NCBI GenBank assembly: GCA_016721605.1
Contig: JADKHS010000010.1
Coordinates: 43,177 to 107,176, forward strand
Reading direction: 5' to 3'
Length of the DNA: 64,000 nucleotides
Source of the DNA: Nitrosomonadales bacterium
Lineage (GTDB): Bacteria; Pseudomonadota; Gammaproteobacteria; Burkholderiales; Gallionellaceae
Under the pieces are notes generated by a model that had not been told where the DNA came from, did no database searches, and saw nothing but the letters and a program-made list of their open reading frames with translations. Each line of letters begins with the position of its first letter. Within the stretch, counting starts at the first letter, position 1. The position numbers and the translations under genes were made by a program. Shown here one piece after another: positions 48,667 through 58,900 of the stretch.

Positions 48667-49512
48667 TCACTGACTTTCACGCGCCACATACTCGGCTATG
48701 AAAGCAACCATCGTGTTTCGGTGAATTTCAAGCACACGTTCCAACGGTGTCAGATAGCCACCAGTCAGATTCCAGATGACCGGAATACCGATTTCTTTCG
48801 CAACAGAAAATACGATTCGATCTCGTTCTGCCAGTTCCTCTGTAGTTAGAAAACCACCAAGCGGATCATCGATATGTTGATCGGCTCCGGCTTGATAAAT
48901 CAGCAAGTCACAATCAGAAAAACCGCGTACGACTGCCGGTAACTTATCGACAAATCTCTTGGCATCGGATGTGTCGCAGTACTCTTCTGAGACATGACAA
49001 ATCCAGTCAATAGCCAGTCGTGCAATAATTTTTGCAGTTCCATCACCGTAGTGCTGGTCGCAGTCCAGAATGCCAACTCGCCTGACTTTTCTTTCTGCTT
49101 TCAAGACCAGTGCAGTAACCATCAATCCATTAAAAGTGCAGTAGCCAAAGCCTGATTTGTAACTGGCATGGTGAAACCCTGATGTCGGAGAGCATGCGAC
49201 CAAGCCATTGTCCAATGCGCAACTAGCGGCTGAGAGGACTGAGCCGGAAGTCCAAGGCAAGGATTCGGCAATATCCCTCTGCCGGCCACCAAATCCATTT
49301 CTCAAGTCGCAATCTAAAACGCCATCGACGTAACTTCGATCATGTGCATGCGCGATCTGCTCTCGTGTCACTGGAACCGGGTCAATGATACGGATAGGTA
49401 GGTTTTTCTCAATCCAATCGGCAACCACCAGCGCCGGCTTGCGAGGGCTTGGAGAAAATGTCACCGGGTTGGAAATCTGCTTCGGTGAGAAATATACGCC
49501 TATGAACTCCAT
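48667..49512 (-). CDS. histone deacetylase-fold hydrolase (acetoin utilisation/acetylpolyamine type)
   Basis: 281 residues. Zinc-site and charge-relay motifs are visible: SGFHHASYKSGFGYCTFNGL, GILDCDQHYGDGT and YQAGADQHIDDPLGG, ending with LTGGY. The family removes acetyl groups from small amines or proteins. Shorter than most class II members (about 340 aa). Substrate unknown. It lies 15 bp downstream of an unknown gene on the same strand. Confidence 0.82.
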   Translation of the reverse strand: MEFIGVYFSPKQISNPVTFSPSPRKPALVVADWIEKNLPIRIIDPVPVTREQIAHAHDRSYVDGVLDCDLRNGFGGRQRDIAESLPWTSGSVLSAASCALDNGLVACSPTSGFHHASYKSGFGYCTFNGLMVTALVLKAERKVRRVGILDCDQHYGDGTAKIIARLAIDWICHVSEEYCDTSDAKRFVDKLPAVVRGFSDCDLLIYQAGADQHIDDPLGGFLTTEELAERDRIVFSVAKEIGIPVIWNLTGGYLTPLERVLEIHRNTMVAFIAEYVARESQ

Positions 49513-49527
49513 GGCTATCCCGATCCG

Positions 49528-49974
49528 TTAATCCGTGCCTTGCTTAAAAATTTTCGGCCCAGCGGTCCCAGAAACCCGGTTCATCATGATGAGCATTTTC
49601 ATGGCGGTGTGGAGCGTCAAGGCAAAGAACCGGACACCTGGCCGGCGGGTGCTCCCATCGGGATTTTCCATATAGCCGAGGACTTGCTGATAGACCGGGT
49701 TCGCCTCCTCAAAGGGCACGTCGATGTAAATTTGCCCAGCGTAAGACCTCATGGAATTTGTGTCGGCAACTTCACCGCAGGGCTGCCAGCTGATCTGGTT
49801 ATTGTTTAACCACTCGATGACCCACTGCCGACCTACCGATGACTCCCAGTTGCAACTGGAATTTGGTTTTTTGATTTCCCAATCTGGGTTCTCTGGATCG
49901 GAAAATTTGAGGAAGAGTACATCGCACTGCTTTTGACGGGCGATGGCGTCAATGTGTTCAATCAATTGCGGCAT
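49528..49974 (-). CDS. hypothetical protein
   Basis: 148 residues from ATG 49974 (GAGAAAT upstream). No family recognised. Contains LFLKFSDPENPDWEIK, VGRQWVIEWLNNN and GQIYIDVPFEEANPVYQQVLGYMENPDG, suggesting a soluble alpha/beta protein. Probably in one transcript with the HDAC-fold gene. Confidence 0.6.
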   Translation of the reverse strand: MPQLIEHIDAIARQKQCDVLFLKFSDPENPDWEIKKPNSSCNWESSVGRQWVIEWLNNNQISWQPCGEVADTNSMRSYAGQIYIDVPFEEANPVYQQVLGYMENPDGSTRRPGVRFFALTLHTAMKMLIMMNRVSGTAGPKIFKQGTD

Positions 49975-50098
49975 AATATTTCTCGTTTGGGGGCAATACC
50001 CATAGTTTCCATGCAGGAACGACGAAATGCGTCGCATATCGCCCGATAACGGAATCAGGACATCAGGTCAGGACAGCGGGGGCAGGTCTCGCGCGGCG

Positions 50099-50416
50099 CT
50101 AGATGCCTGAAATGAGCATATCCATCGCACCGAGTATTTCATATCGGATATGTTCCAGTGTTGTCACTTCGGACTTTAAAATTGATTTTGGAACAGACGT
50201 TATTTGATGAGTAAGTAGTACAAAGCTTGCACCATCAATATTGATAATTGGACATAGATTCTTAACGTCAGTTTTTTGTAATGCCGTGTGCGGTGACAAA
50301 GGTATAACAACCCGTGAGTTTAAGTCATTGAGTAAAGTGTTTTGAATGTCAACGAAATATGGGTATGTCTTATTAGAGGTGCTATCAACATTGCGGAAAA
50401 GAGTAAATTGGCTCAT
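50099..50416 (-). CDS. ccdB: CcdB-type toxin
   Basis: 105 residues. SQFTLFRNVDSTSNKTYPYFVDIQ, RVVIPLSPHTAL and LCPIINIDGASFVLLTHQ match CcdB, the gyrase poison. It ends MLISGI. F-plasmid CcdB ends FWGI, and its penultimate Trp (W99) is essential for gyrase poisoning; here the position is Ser, so the activity on gyrase may differ. Start overlaps ccdA stop by one base. Confidence 0.85.
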   Translation of the reverse strand: MSQFTLFRNVDSTSNKTYPYFVDIQNTLLNDLNSRVVIPLSPHTALQKTDVKNLCPIINIDGASFVLLTHQITSVPKSILKSEVTTLEHIRYEILGAMDMLISGI

Positions 50417-50661
50417 TAGAAATTTCGGTATGAATCAGAGAATAAACCATTTCTTTCAGCTAATTCATTCAATGAATCTATAGCTTTTTTATTATTCTTA
50501 AGCCATTTGTCTCGCTCAGTAGTTCTAAGCTCATCTGCCAGTGCTCGCTCTAGAGTGGCTGATAGATTAATTTTTAATTCTCTTGCCTTTGATAGCAAGT
50601 CGCTGTTAATACTTAAGTTTGTTGCCTTTTTTGAAGCTGTTTCATCATAAAACTGGAGCAT
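50416..50661 (-). CDS. ccdA: CcdA-type antitoxin
   Basis: 81 residues. N-terminal ribbon-helix-helix (NLSINSDLLSKARELKINLS) and toxin-binding tail ending LFSDSYRNF, close to the CcdA tail. AAGG 8 bases upstream of ATG. An inverted ATGCG/CGCAT pair at 50682-50702 could be the operator. Confidence 0.85.
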   Translation of the reverse strand: MLQFYDETASKKATNLSINSDLLSKARELKINLSATLERALADELRTTERDKWLKNNKKAIDSLNELAERNGLFSDSYRNF

Positions 50662-50876
50662 GGCAGTGACCTTTGGTTTTAATGCGTATATAGTGTGCGC
50701 ATATTAAGTGTAGTAGCATGATGTGCGCCCGCTTTCTTGCTGTGCAGCGATCCAATGGGACGACCAATTCTTCATTGCTTATCTTGAGCATGTTAAAAAA
50801 CGTATGTTTGTTTCGTCCATAATCAGCTCAATTTTCATTGGATATTCCTCCTCAGAAGATTAAAGTTGCTATTAGC

Positions 50877-50988
50877 CCGGATTGTCCATTAGAACAGTGC
50901 ATTATTGAAAAACAAGGGAAATTTCTAATGGATACCATTAGAAATCCCATTGTTTCTATTGGATTCGTGCTTCCAATGGACAATCTGG
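50877..50988. repeat. nested palindromic element
   Basis: Outer ends CCGGATTGTCCATTAG (50877-50892) and CCAATGGACAATCTGG (50973-50988) are inverted copies matching 14 of 16. Inside is a perfect 11-bp hairpin ATTTCTAATGG (50921-50931) ATA CCATTAGAAAT (50935-50945). The unit CCATTAG recurs at 50886, 50925 (inverse), 50935 and 50973. 112 bp long, 6 bp from the nuclease gene stop. The rest of the 50662-50994 gap shows no supported gene. Confidence 0.65.
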
Positions 50989-50994
50989 GATTAG

Positions 50995-51900
50995 TCATGC
51001 TCGTTTCGTTATCAACCAATCAATAAGGCCAGCGTGTATAACCAGCTCTGCAACCCTGGATAAATTCCACAAATGGACTCTTGGGTCGCTAATGTTAGCT
51101 TTAGCTCCATTCGAGGAATGAAATACAATGTACATTTCGTCGTATTGCTGATATTGACGGAAGGATTCGTAACACTCTTTCATTTGATCCGCGTTGATTG
51201 AGGATTTGACTTGGACAAAAGCGCGTTTCTGCGTAACTGGAGAAAACACATCCAGATCGATATCTTTTTCTGTTTTGCCAACCACAGATATTCTTTGCCA
51301 CCCCGATTTTGAAAATATTAAATCCACAAGCAATTCAAAATCATTCCACCAAAGCCCCTTGATCAGGCTTTCCACATTGGCTTTTAGAATTTTTAACGAT
51401 TTTTTCGCCGCCTCAACTTCTGGCTGGAGATCGCCATTTATTTTACGAAGAAGATATTCTGGTTGCTCAACGCCGCATATAGTGCCCCGAAATCCTTGAA
51501 CTTTTGTGATCCGCCCATCGGTATTCTCTATTGTCAGTGGGAAGCCATTTTTGTCCTCACACCTCCATTTGCCAACAACCTTGCGTATTCTGCTGCCATC
51601 CTCAAGCTGCTGGACGTCCTTCTGAGCGTGGCACCAATACATCTTTCGCTTGAAAAAAGTAATCCAAATGTCAGCCTCTGAAAGTTCATAGAAATCTTTT
51701 ATTTGGTTAATGTCTCGTGTGGCTGTTCCTTGTTTACCTTTTTTGACTTCTAACCAGTATTGTCTAACTGGCCCCCAATCACCATTTAGGCACTCTTCAT
51801 GGTAAGGGCTCTCATAGCCCAGCCGAATGGAATTGTCATCTTCAATACAGCTCTTTTCCCAATTTCCACTATTCCCGAGTTTGATAAATCTAATCTTCAT
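50995..51900 (-). CDS. Mrr-like restriction endonuclease-fold protein
   Basis: 301 residues. The N-terminal ~120 residues (RFIKLGNSGNWEKSCIED, ADIWITFFKRKMYWC) look like a separate recognition domain. The C-terminal part carries a PD-(D/E)XK core: NDFELLVDLIFSKSGWQRIS, then EKDIDLDVFSPVTQKRAFVQVKSS with Asp and Gln-Val-Lys typical of Mrr-type enzymes. No methyltransferase partner nearby, so a modification-dependent (type IV-like) activity or another nuclease role is possible (inference). Confidence 0.75.
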   Translation of the reverse strand: MKIRFIKLGNSGNWEKSCIEDDNSIRLGYESPYHEECLNGDWGPVRQYWLEVKKGKQGTATRDINQIKDFYELSEADIWITFFKRKMYWCHAQKDVQQLEDGSRIRKVVGKWRCEDKNGFPLTIENTDGRITKVQGFRGTICGVEQPEYLLRKINGDLQPEVEAAKKSLKILKANVESLIKGLWWNDFELLVDLIFSKSGWQRISVVGKTEKDIDLDVFSPVTQKRAFVQVKSSINADQMKECYESFRQYQQYDEMYIVFHSSNGAKANISDPRVHLWNLSRVAELVIHAGLIDWLITKRA

Positions 51901-51986
51901 GGTTGCTCCTTTAATGGTGGTATGCGTAACAACAATTTATGAGCAAGCTGAAGAGTTTCAATGAAATCATGATGTTCAGACATGGC

Positions 51987-53489
51987 TTATAGCTTCAGGT
52001 CAGTGCGGCCGGCAAATACTTGCCATAGACGGACCATGGCGTGGGTATCGAGCTTGCAGTAGTCAAGAAGTTGCTGTTCGATTTGGGCTTTGCGCTCGGC
52101 GCAGGTGTTCGGATGAATGCCTTCGAGAAAGGCGTCCATCGCCATACCGCCATCTTGCACGCCGTCGAGGGCGTCGTAGCGCAGTTCGGGGATTATCGCG
52201 GGCAACACCTTCTTGATGCTCCAGCTGCCTTGCTGGCTGGGATGGTAGTAACGCTCGCGGGCGATGGGCAGCAGATCGACCACACGTTCGTTGAGGGCTA
52301 GCAGCGATTCACTCAAGTGCGGGTAACGCTCGGCCAGTTCGCGAATGCGCGCTTTCTCAAATCCAGCGTTGTACACGTACACGGGGCCTTGCTTACCACA
52401 TGCACCAACCAGCGCATGAGCGAAGGGTTCGGAAGGATTGTTGCCTGAGAGGTCAAGGAAGGCCGTCTGTTCCAGCTGGCCGGATACAGCAAGCGTGTGC
52501 AGGCTGAACTGAAAGGTAATCTGCTGGTAAGGGCGGGTACCTTTCCAGATAGGTACGGCGAACTGGATGGTTTCGAAGTCGAGAAAATAGGCGGGAAGAT
52601 CATGCGCAGCTAAATCTGTTGCGGCACCGGCAGCGTCGAAGAACACCTCATTGGCGAGGGTGTAATCTTTGACCCGTTGTTGTTTGTCGTTGAGCAGGGC
52701 ATCTGATACATCCTTTAGATCGTAGACACCTTGTATGGCGAGCTCTTTTGCCTTTGTCGAGGAAAAGCGGGGCAGCCAACAGACTGGGTGTTCCGGCTTC
52801 GGCTCGTCACGGCTGCAATAATCGTAAAAACCGCATTCAAAGGGCGTGCCGCAATGGTCGCCAGTTCCGATGACAGGCTCGGAGGACTCGGCGACAATGC
52901 TTTGGGCTTGGGTAATCCAGCCTTTGACTTCATCGGTTCGAGAGAGCGCCTCGGCTGTAAGATCATTTTCTTTTAGCAGCCCTCGGTAATCCTCATTTCC
53001 TGGATAGACCCATGAGCTATCAATGTGCGCCAGGGCAATAGCATCCAGCAGAACACCCGCTGACTGAGCCACAAACGCTTGCACTGCCACGTCATCGCGG
53101 TGGTAATCTTTTACGCTGGTAGAGGATTTTACTTCGACCATGCGCCAGACCTGCTTGCCATCCTTTTGCTCCGGCAGCATCACATCGGCAAAGGCAAGTG
53201 CGCCAGCGGAAGAGAAGCCTGCCTCAAAGATCGGTTGTGCTGAATGAAGTAATTCTGCACTACGCTCGAACGCACGGTTGAACCCTTCATTTTGCAAGTC
53301 GATTGCGACGCCAAGCCCCTCTGGGTCATAAATACGCTGGGCAATATCGCCAACTTGAAAACCGACCTGAAAACTTGCCTGTGTCGCGGCCGAATCTTCG
53401 CGCAAGTCTGGGCGATGAACTTCCAGCCACAAGCGTTTGGGGCACTGGCGGAGGGCCATGAGTTTTGATTTCGAGAATGTGCGTATCAT
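51987..53489 (-). CDS. DUF2779 protein: Cas4-like nuclease with DEDD exonuclease-like domain
   Basis: 500 residues. The first half resembles Cas4/RecB-type nucleases: an early Cys (ALRQCPKRLWLE, about 16), VEVKSSTSVKDYHRDD with the Glu-x-Lys core and HCGTPFECGFYDYC with three Cys, consistent with a 4Fe-4S site. The second half has DEDD-type exonuclease landmarks: YFLDFETIQF (Asp-x-Glu), VYNAGFEKARIREL and LLDYCKLDTHAM. Members of this family are uncharacterised; context (Mrr-like nuclease, CcdAB) suggests a defence or repair role, which is inference. Confidence 0.75.
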   Translation of the reverse strand: MIRTFSKSKLMALRQCPKRLWLEVHRPDLREDSAATQASFQVGFQVGDIAQRIYDPEGLGVAIDLQNEGFNRAFERSAELLHSAQPIFEAGFSSAGALAFADVMLPEQKDGKQVWRMVEVKSSTSVKDYHRDDVAVQAFVAQSAGVLLDAIALAHIDSSWVYPGNEDYRGLLKENDLTAEALSRTDEVKGWITQAQSIVAESSEPVIGTGDHCGTPFECGFYDYCSRDEPKPEHPVCWLPRFSSTKAKELAIQGVYDLKDVSDALLNDKQQRVKDYTLANEVFFDAAGAATDLAAHDLPAYFLDFETIQFAVPIWKGTRPYQQITFQFSLHTLAVSGQLEQTAFLDLSGNNPSEPFAHALVGACGKQGPVYVYNAGFEKARIRELAERYPHLSESLLALNERVVDLLPIARERYYHPSQQGSWSIKKVLPAIIPELRYDALDGVQDGGMAMDAFLEGIHPNTCAERKAQIEQQLLDYCKLDTHAMVRLWQVFAGRTDLKL

Positions 53490-53639
53490 TTTTGTGCTGG
53501 GAGGGTTAAAGAATAAATGCCATTATCGGTGAGTATGCGTCATTTTGTGTCGTGTCAGAATTGCGCTTTCTTGGCCACAAATTGATGCAGGGCTGGATGC
53601 AGTGCAACTGGCGTGCAGTGGGTCAAAGCAGTGGCCTTA

Positions 53640-54194
53640 TCACTTATTCAAGGGCGAGATTGCGTTGACACTGGCGGCTGACCAAAGGGGTTGACCAGTC
53701 GCTTCGAGATAGGTGAGGTAAGCCCGCAGGTCAAATTCCAGCTGGTGATAATCAGGCTCCATATGCCGGCACAGTTGATAGAAGGCTTTGCTGTGCTCGC
53801 GTTCCTTGATGTGCGCAAGTTCGTGAACAACGATCATGCGCAAAAACTCAGGCGGCATCTCCTTGAACAATTCCGCTATGCGGATCTCACGCTTGGCCCT
53901 AAGTTTTGTGCCCTGTACCCGCGAGATGCTGGTGTGCGTACCCAGTGCGTGCTGGATGACATGCAGTTTGCCGTCGAACGCTACCTTGCTCAGCTGCCCG
54001 GCATTGCGCAGATACTTGTCTTTGGCTTCCAGCACATAGTCATAGAGCGCCTTGTCGGAGCGCACAGCGTGCGCATGCGGGTATTTTTGCAGCAGCATAT
54101 TGGACAGCAGGCCTTGTTCGATAAGCCGCTGCACTTGCTCTACTAATGCTATAGGGTAGCCAGCAAGGTAATTTGGCGTAGATTTTTCGCACAT
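53640..54194 (-). CDS. YgjP-like metallopeptidase-fold protein
   Basis: 184 residues. Zinc motif VVHELAHIKEREHSKAFYQL (about 128-147, H-E-x-x-H plus a later His). YgjP/DUF45 family; some members act on nucleotides rather than peptides. It is 150 bp from the DUF2779 gene on the same strand, without overlap. Confidence 0.78.
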   Translation of the reverse strand: MCEKSTPNYLAGYPIALVEQVQRLIEQGLLSNMLLQKYPHAHAVRSDKALYDYVLEAKDKYLRNAGQLSKVAFDGKLHVIQHALGTHTSISRVQGTKLRAKREIRIAELFKEMPPEFLRMIVVHELAHIKEREHSKAFYQLCRHMEPDYHQLEFDLRAYLTYLEATGQPLWSAASVNAISPLNK

Positions 54195-54258
54195 AGCAGC
54201 CTGTCACGATATTGCAGATGGAAAGATTTCAGCGATATGCGTTTGTTTTTTTACTGCA

Positions 54259-54810
54259 TTAGTCAGCGTGCTTTTTCACCCACGCGACATAATGATCCAT
54301 CCAGTTTTGGAAGAATTTTTTGCTGGCTGTACCGATGTCGCCGGCCTCGTCAAACAATCCATCCTTTACATGTACGAATGCTTCGGGTTGGCAAAGCGTC
54401 GGTACGTTTAGGTGTGAGAGAATGTTGCGCAAATGTTGTTGTGCCATGGCCGTACCGTTGGTTCCGGGAGAAGCGCCCAACACACCAGCGGGTTTACCCG
54501 CCCAAGCACTTTGGCCATAGGGACGCGAGGCGTGGTCGATTGCATTTTTAAGTACTCCAGAGATAGAACGGTTGTATTCGGGCGTTACAAACAAAATACC
54601 CTGCGCCGCTGTAATTTCCTCTTTCAGCCGCTTGACAGGCTGTGCTTGGTTCGCGTCATCGTCCTGGTTATAAAGCGGCAAATCGCCGATTTGCAATTCT
54701 TTGAATGAAAACTCCGATGGCGCCAATTTTACAATGGCGTTAACCAACTTGCGGTTGAATGAATCCTTACGAAGGCTGCCAACGATAACGGCAATTTGAT
54801 ATTGGTTCAT
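54259..54810 (-). CDS. NAD(P)H-dependent FMN reductase
   Basis: 183 residues from ATG 54810 (AAGGA upstream). Flavodoxin-like: VIVGSLRKDSFNRKLVNAI (8-26), FVTPEYNRSISGVLKNAIDHAS and LGASPGTNGTAMAQQHLR. Chromate/quinone reductase-like family. Soluble flavin enzyme, likely redox or stress function. Confidence 0.85.
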   Translation of the reverse strand: MNQYQIAVIVGSLRKDSFNRKLVNAIVKLAPSEFSFKELQIGDLPLYNQDDDANQAQPVKRLKEEITAAQGILFVTPEYNRSISGVLKNAIDHASRPYGQSAWAGKPAGVLGASPGTNGTAMAQQHLRNILSHLNVPTLCQPEAFVHVKDGLFDEAGDIGTASKKFFQNWMDHYVAWVKKHAD

Positions 54811-54908
54811 GATGATTTCCTTATAAATGTTACAAATGATCTTAAAACGTCTCGACCACGTCAGCATAACCATACATTTTGAATTTTTCGACGTGACCGT
54901 TGATTCTT

Positions 54909-55718
54909 TCAGTTCCGCTTAGTCATATCTCCCACGTGAAATGCATCGGCCAGAAATGCCATACCCTCATCCCACGAAGCCTTATCTGCTATAGCGTTAT
55001 AGGCCAGCGGCAGTTTGAACTCTTGGCCATATTTATCTGCGTCCGGATTGGTGAAACTGTGCTTCGCACCGGGATAGGTCACCGCTTTATAAGTCACGCC
55101 AGCCTTCTCCATCTCCTGCCTGAAAGCGGCGACCTGCGTAGCGGGGATCATCGGATCGTCTTCGCCAGTAAAGGACGCGATCCGCGCCTTGACCTTGCCT
55201 GCCACTGCCGGATACTCTGTTCCCAGGCTACCGTGGAAACTCATCACTGCCTTAAGAGGCTTACCGATGCGCGCCATGTGCAACACTACCGAACCGCCAA
55301 AACAATAGCCGATGGCTGCAATACGGTTGGAATCCACGGTTTTTTCATTGCTGATCAGGCTGTATGCGCTATCGAACCGGGCCTTGGCTAGCTCAGTATT
55401 TTTTGCCACCTCGCTGGCGAATTTGCACGCATCATCCGGATGATGCGCCGGTTTGCCGTCGCCATACATATCAATTGCCAGCGCGGTGAAACCCCGTTCC
55501 GCCAACATACGGGCGCGTTTGCGCGCATATTCGTTGTGTCCCCACCATTCATGCACCACCAAAATACCTGGGCGCTTGCCCTGTATAGAATCGTCGTAGG
55601 CGATATAACCCTTGAGTAGGGTACCGTTGGCGCTATAGGTTACTTCTTTACCTTGTACGGCAGCATAAGATGCAAAAGTTGCAAACATCAAGCCCACGAA
55701 CAATAGAAATTTATTCAT
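54909..55718 (-). CDS. secreted dienelactone hydrolase family protein
   Basis: 269 residues with a signal peptide (KFLLFVGLMFATFASYA). Alpha/beta hydrolase with nucleophile Cys in IGYCFGGSVVLH, Asp in FTGEDDPMIP and His in GAKHSFTNPDADKY. Related enzymes hydrolyse cyclic dienelactones or other esters. The substrate is unknown and an exported form is less usual. Confidence 0.85.
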   Translation of the reverse strand: MNKFLLFVGLMFATFASYAAVQGKEVTYSANGTLLKGYIAYDDSIQGKRPGILVVHEWWGHNEYARKRARMLAERGFTALAIDMYGDGKPAHHPDDACKFASEVAKNTELAKARFDSAYSLISNEKTVDSNRIAAIGYCFGGSVVLHMARIGKPLKAVMSFHGSLGTEYPAVAGKVKARIASFTGEDDPMIPATQVAAFRQEMEKAGVTYKAVTYPGAKHSFTNPDADKYGQEFKLPLAYNAIADKASWDEGMAFLADAFHVGDMTKRN

Positions 55719-55974
55719 AAAACTCCCTCCAAAAAATTAGTTTGTTCAGTTTTTTTGAGCCTCAAAATGGAACATCCGGCAGCGCAAATATGCCAATCAC
55801 GCGTAAGCAGAAAATCGATATCACTTCATACATCGTATAATTCCGTAACTGTAATTGCTTACACTTGATAACAGGCAGTTTATCGCCCGAGGTCTTTAAG
55901 CAAAACAGAGCACCAAAAACACCTACCACTGTGTCAAAAATTACTTAATTGTTACATTATACCACTTTAAGTCA

Positions 55975-58900
55975 ATGAATATAAAGCCTGTATTCTCCGA
56001 TGAGGTTTGCAGAAAACTGGCCGGATTGGGACGTACTGAAGATGTGAAATTTTCTCCAGATGGTCGACGTCTTGCCATCGCCGGATTTAATTGCAACAAG
56101 ATTCTCATACTGGAACTGGATTGTGACTTTACTGATATTCATAAAAACGTGGTCATTAGCGATTTCGTGGAAATATCATCCCTTAGTTTGAAAAATCCGC
56201 ATGGGCTCGCTTTCTTGGATGACAAAACTTTGATAGTAGCGAATCGCAAAGGTGGAGCATCAGTACTGAGGCTGCCTCCGCGTGGCGCGGTGAAAAGATA
56301 ATTGAACTACCAGATCTAGGCGTAATCCCGAGCAACCTGTGGCTCTATTCGCCCGGATCTGTATCTACAATTTGTTTAAAAAATGGGTTGTATGATGTTC
56401 TGATTTGTAATAATTATGCTCATTACGTTTCTCGTCATATCTTGGATGTGACTGAATCTTTAACAGTCAAACATAACGAAATTCTGTTGGCCAAGGGCCT
56501 GAACATTCCGGACGGGGTGTCATTTAGCAACGATGGTCGTTGGATTGCAGTAAGCAACCATGGAAAACACTGTGTCTTTTTGTATGAAAATACTCCGGAA
56601 CTAACGCAAGATAGTGAACCATCAGGCATATTGCATGGTGTTTCTTTCCCTCATGGCGTGCGGTTTGCGAAAGACCGATTCGTTCTGGTCGCAGATGCTG
56701 GCGCCCCCTTTGTGCATATCTACGAAAAGAGTGGTAACTGCTGGGAAGGTAGATATGAACCAGTCAGTTCATTCAGAGTAATGAGCGATGAGATTTTTAA
56801 ACGGGGCCGAAAAAATGCTCAGGAGGGAGGTCCAAAAGGTATCGACGTGAACGAAGACATGAATACGCTCGTAACAACTAGTGATTACCAATCCTTAGCA
56901 TTCTTTGACCTGCAAGAAACGCTTAAAAGAAGGAGGAGGAGCGAATCTGGCCAGACATCGGTTCCGCCGAGGCGCCTGCAAGCTTGTCCCTGCGGTAGTG
57001 GAAAGCGCTACAAACACTGTTGTGGGGAGATTGATACTCTCCCGAAACCGAATGCTTCCCGCTCATTCCGTTCAATCATGGAATCTGCGCTAACTGCACA
57101 ACGCGTTAACGAGCTTGAGAGTGCAGAACGTCTATACCTGGAGGCGCTCGAGTTGAGGGGCGACGATCCCGATGCGCTGCATATGCTCGGGGTCGTTCTT
57201 TACTGCCGACACAGAGTTCGGGAGGCCTCAGCACTGATACGACGCGCAGGCATGGCAACCCAGTGGCAGCTTCCAGGCATCCTCTTTAATTTCGGCTTGG
57301 CATTGGGCGGTAGAATGCTGGGCCGTGACACAGCAAGAGGTGCCAAGCTGCGGCAGCAATACGATCACTGGCTTGCTACAAGGCCTTATAGATCGGGTTA
57401 TGAACCCCTGGTAAGCGTTGTTATTCCTTCCTACAACCATGCTTCGTACATCGAACGTTCTTTAGAATCGATATATGCGCAAACTTACCGTAATCTTGAA
57501 TTAATCATAATTGATGACGCCTCAAGCGATGGGTCGCCTGACATTATTAGAGAAAAGCTGCGGGGTTGCCATCTTCCTCACCGATTTGTTGCTCGTGATA
57601 CCAACTTGGGTGCCCATGCAACTTTAAACGAGGCCATCGCTCTTGCTCAGGGAGAATTCATTAATCCACTTAATTCAGATGATCTTTTCGAACCCGGACG
57701 AATCGCTGAAATGGTTGAGAAAGTCGCGCGAAGTGAATTTGAATGGGGGTTTTCAAAATGTATCTGCATTGATCCACACAATCAGGTCGTTACTCCCCAA
57801 AAAAATAATCGCGCTTACATTCTTTCCCGGATAGAGGAGGGTCTCTCTTCATCAGATACGATCGGTAGTGCCTTGCTGGGAGCATTAAATCCAACCATTT
57901 CGACCGGGAATCTTTTCTTTTCCAAATCGTTATATAAAAAACTGGGTGGATTTCGTGATTATCAATCGAATCACGACTGGGACTTCTGTCTCCGTGCTTT
58001 ATGGTATGCCGAACCGCGCTTGGTATCGTCTAATTTGTATCGTTATCGGCTGCACGAAAATAATACTATTCAGAAGTCGCTCGAGCGGAATCGCGAAGAG
58101 TACGGCAGATTGTTCGCTGATTACCACGACAAAGCTATTACTTCTTTGCCAGACAATGAGTTCGCTCCGGCCAAGGCCACTGCTGGATCAGCGTACCTGG
58201 CTAAAGTACTTGCCGGAGGCCAGATAAGTTTGCCTCAAAAAACCCTGACTGACCTAGATGATGAGCTTACGCGACAGGAGGATGACTCTCTCCTCAAATC
58301 TAATATCGGTGTTGGAGAGGGTTTGAATCTTGTTGGCTATTTTAGGGGGGAAGCTGGTCTTGCCGAGAGTGTGCGCACCATGGCGGGAACCTGTTATGCC
58401 AAAGATATAAAGGTCAACATTCAGGATGCCGGTGTGATAATGGAGGGCAGGCAAAACAACCGAAGTATGGATCGCTTTCTTACGGTCGTGAACGATCAAC
58501 GGACAACAATTTTGTTCATGATCCCCGATCAGCTGGAATCCGTATGGCGCCGATATTTCGAGCGGGGAGATCTCCGGGGGCGTCGAGTAATCAGCTACTG
58601 GCATTGGGAAATTGATAAGTTTCCGAGAAAATGGCAACCCGCACTCGAGTTAGTCGATGAAATATGGGTTGCAAGCGAGTTTGTGGAACAGCTCGTCAAG
58701 CGAGTCACAGATAAACCCGTTGTCCGAATTCCTCATGCAATAGATGTAAAGATTTTGCGACCGTATTCGCGTACTGAATTTGCGCTCCCGGATGATCGTT
58801 TTCTGTTTCTATTCAATTTCGATTTTTATTCTTTCGCAGACAGAAAAAATCCTTGGGCTACGATTGAGGCTTTCAGGCGTGCTTTTCCGATTTCTGAAGA

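Noticed and set aside
50838..51026. 62-codon plus-strand open frame
   Set aside because: Overlaps the nested palindromes and the nuclease gene end; no ribosome site or family.
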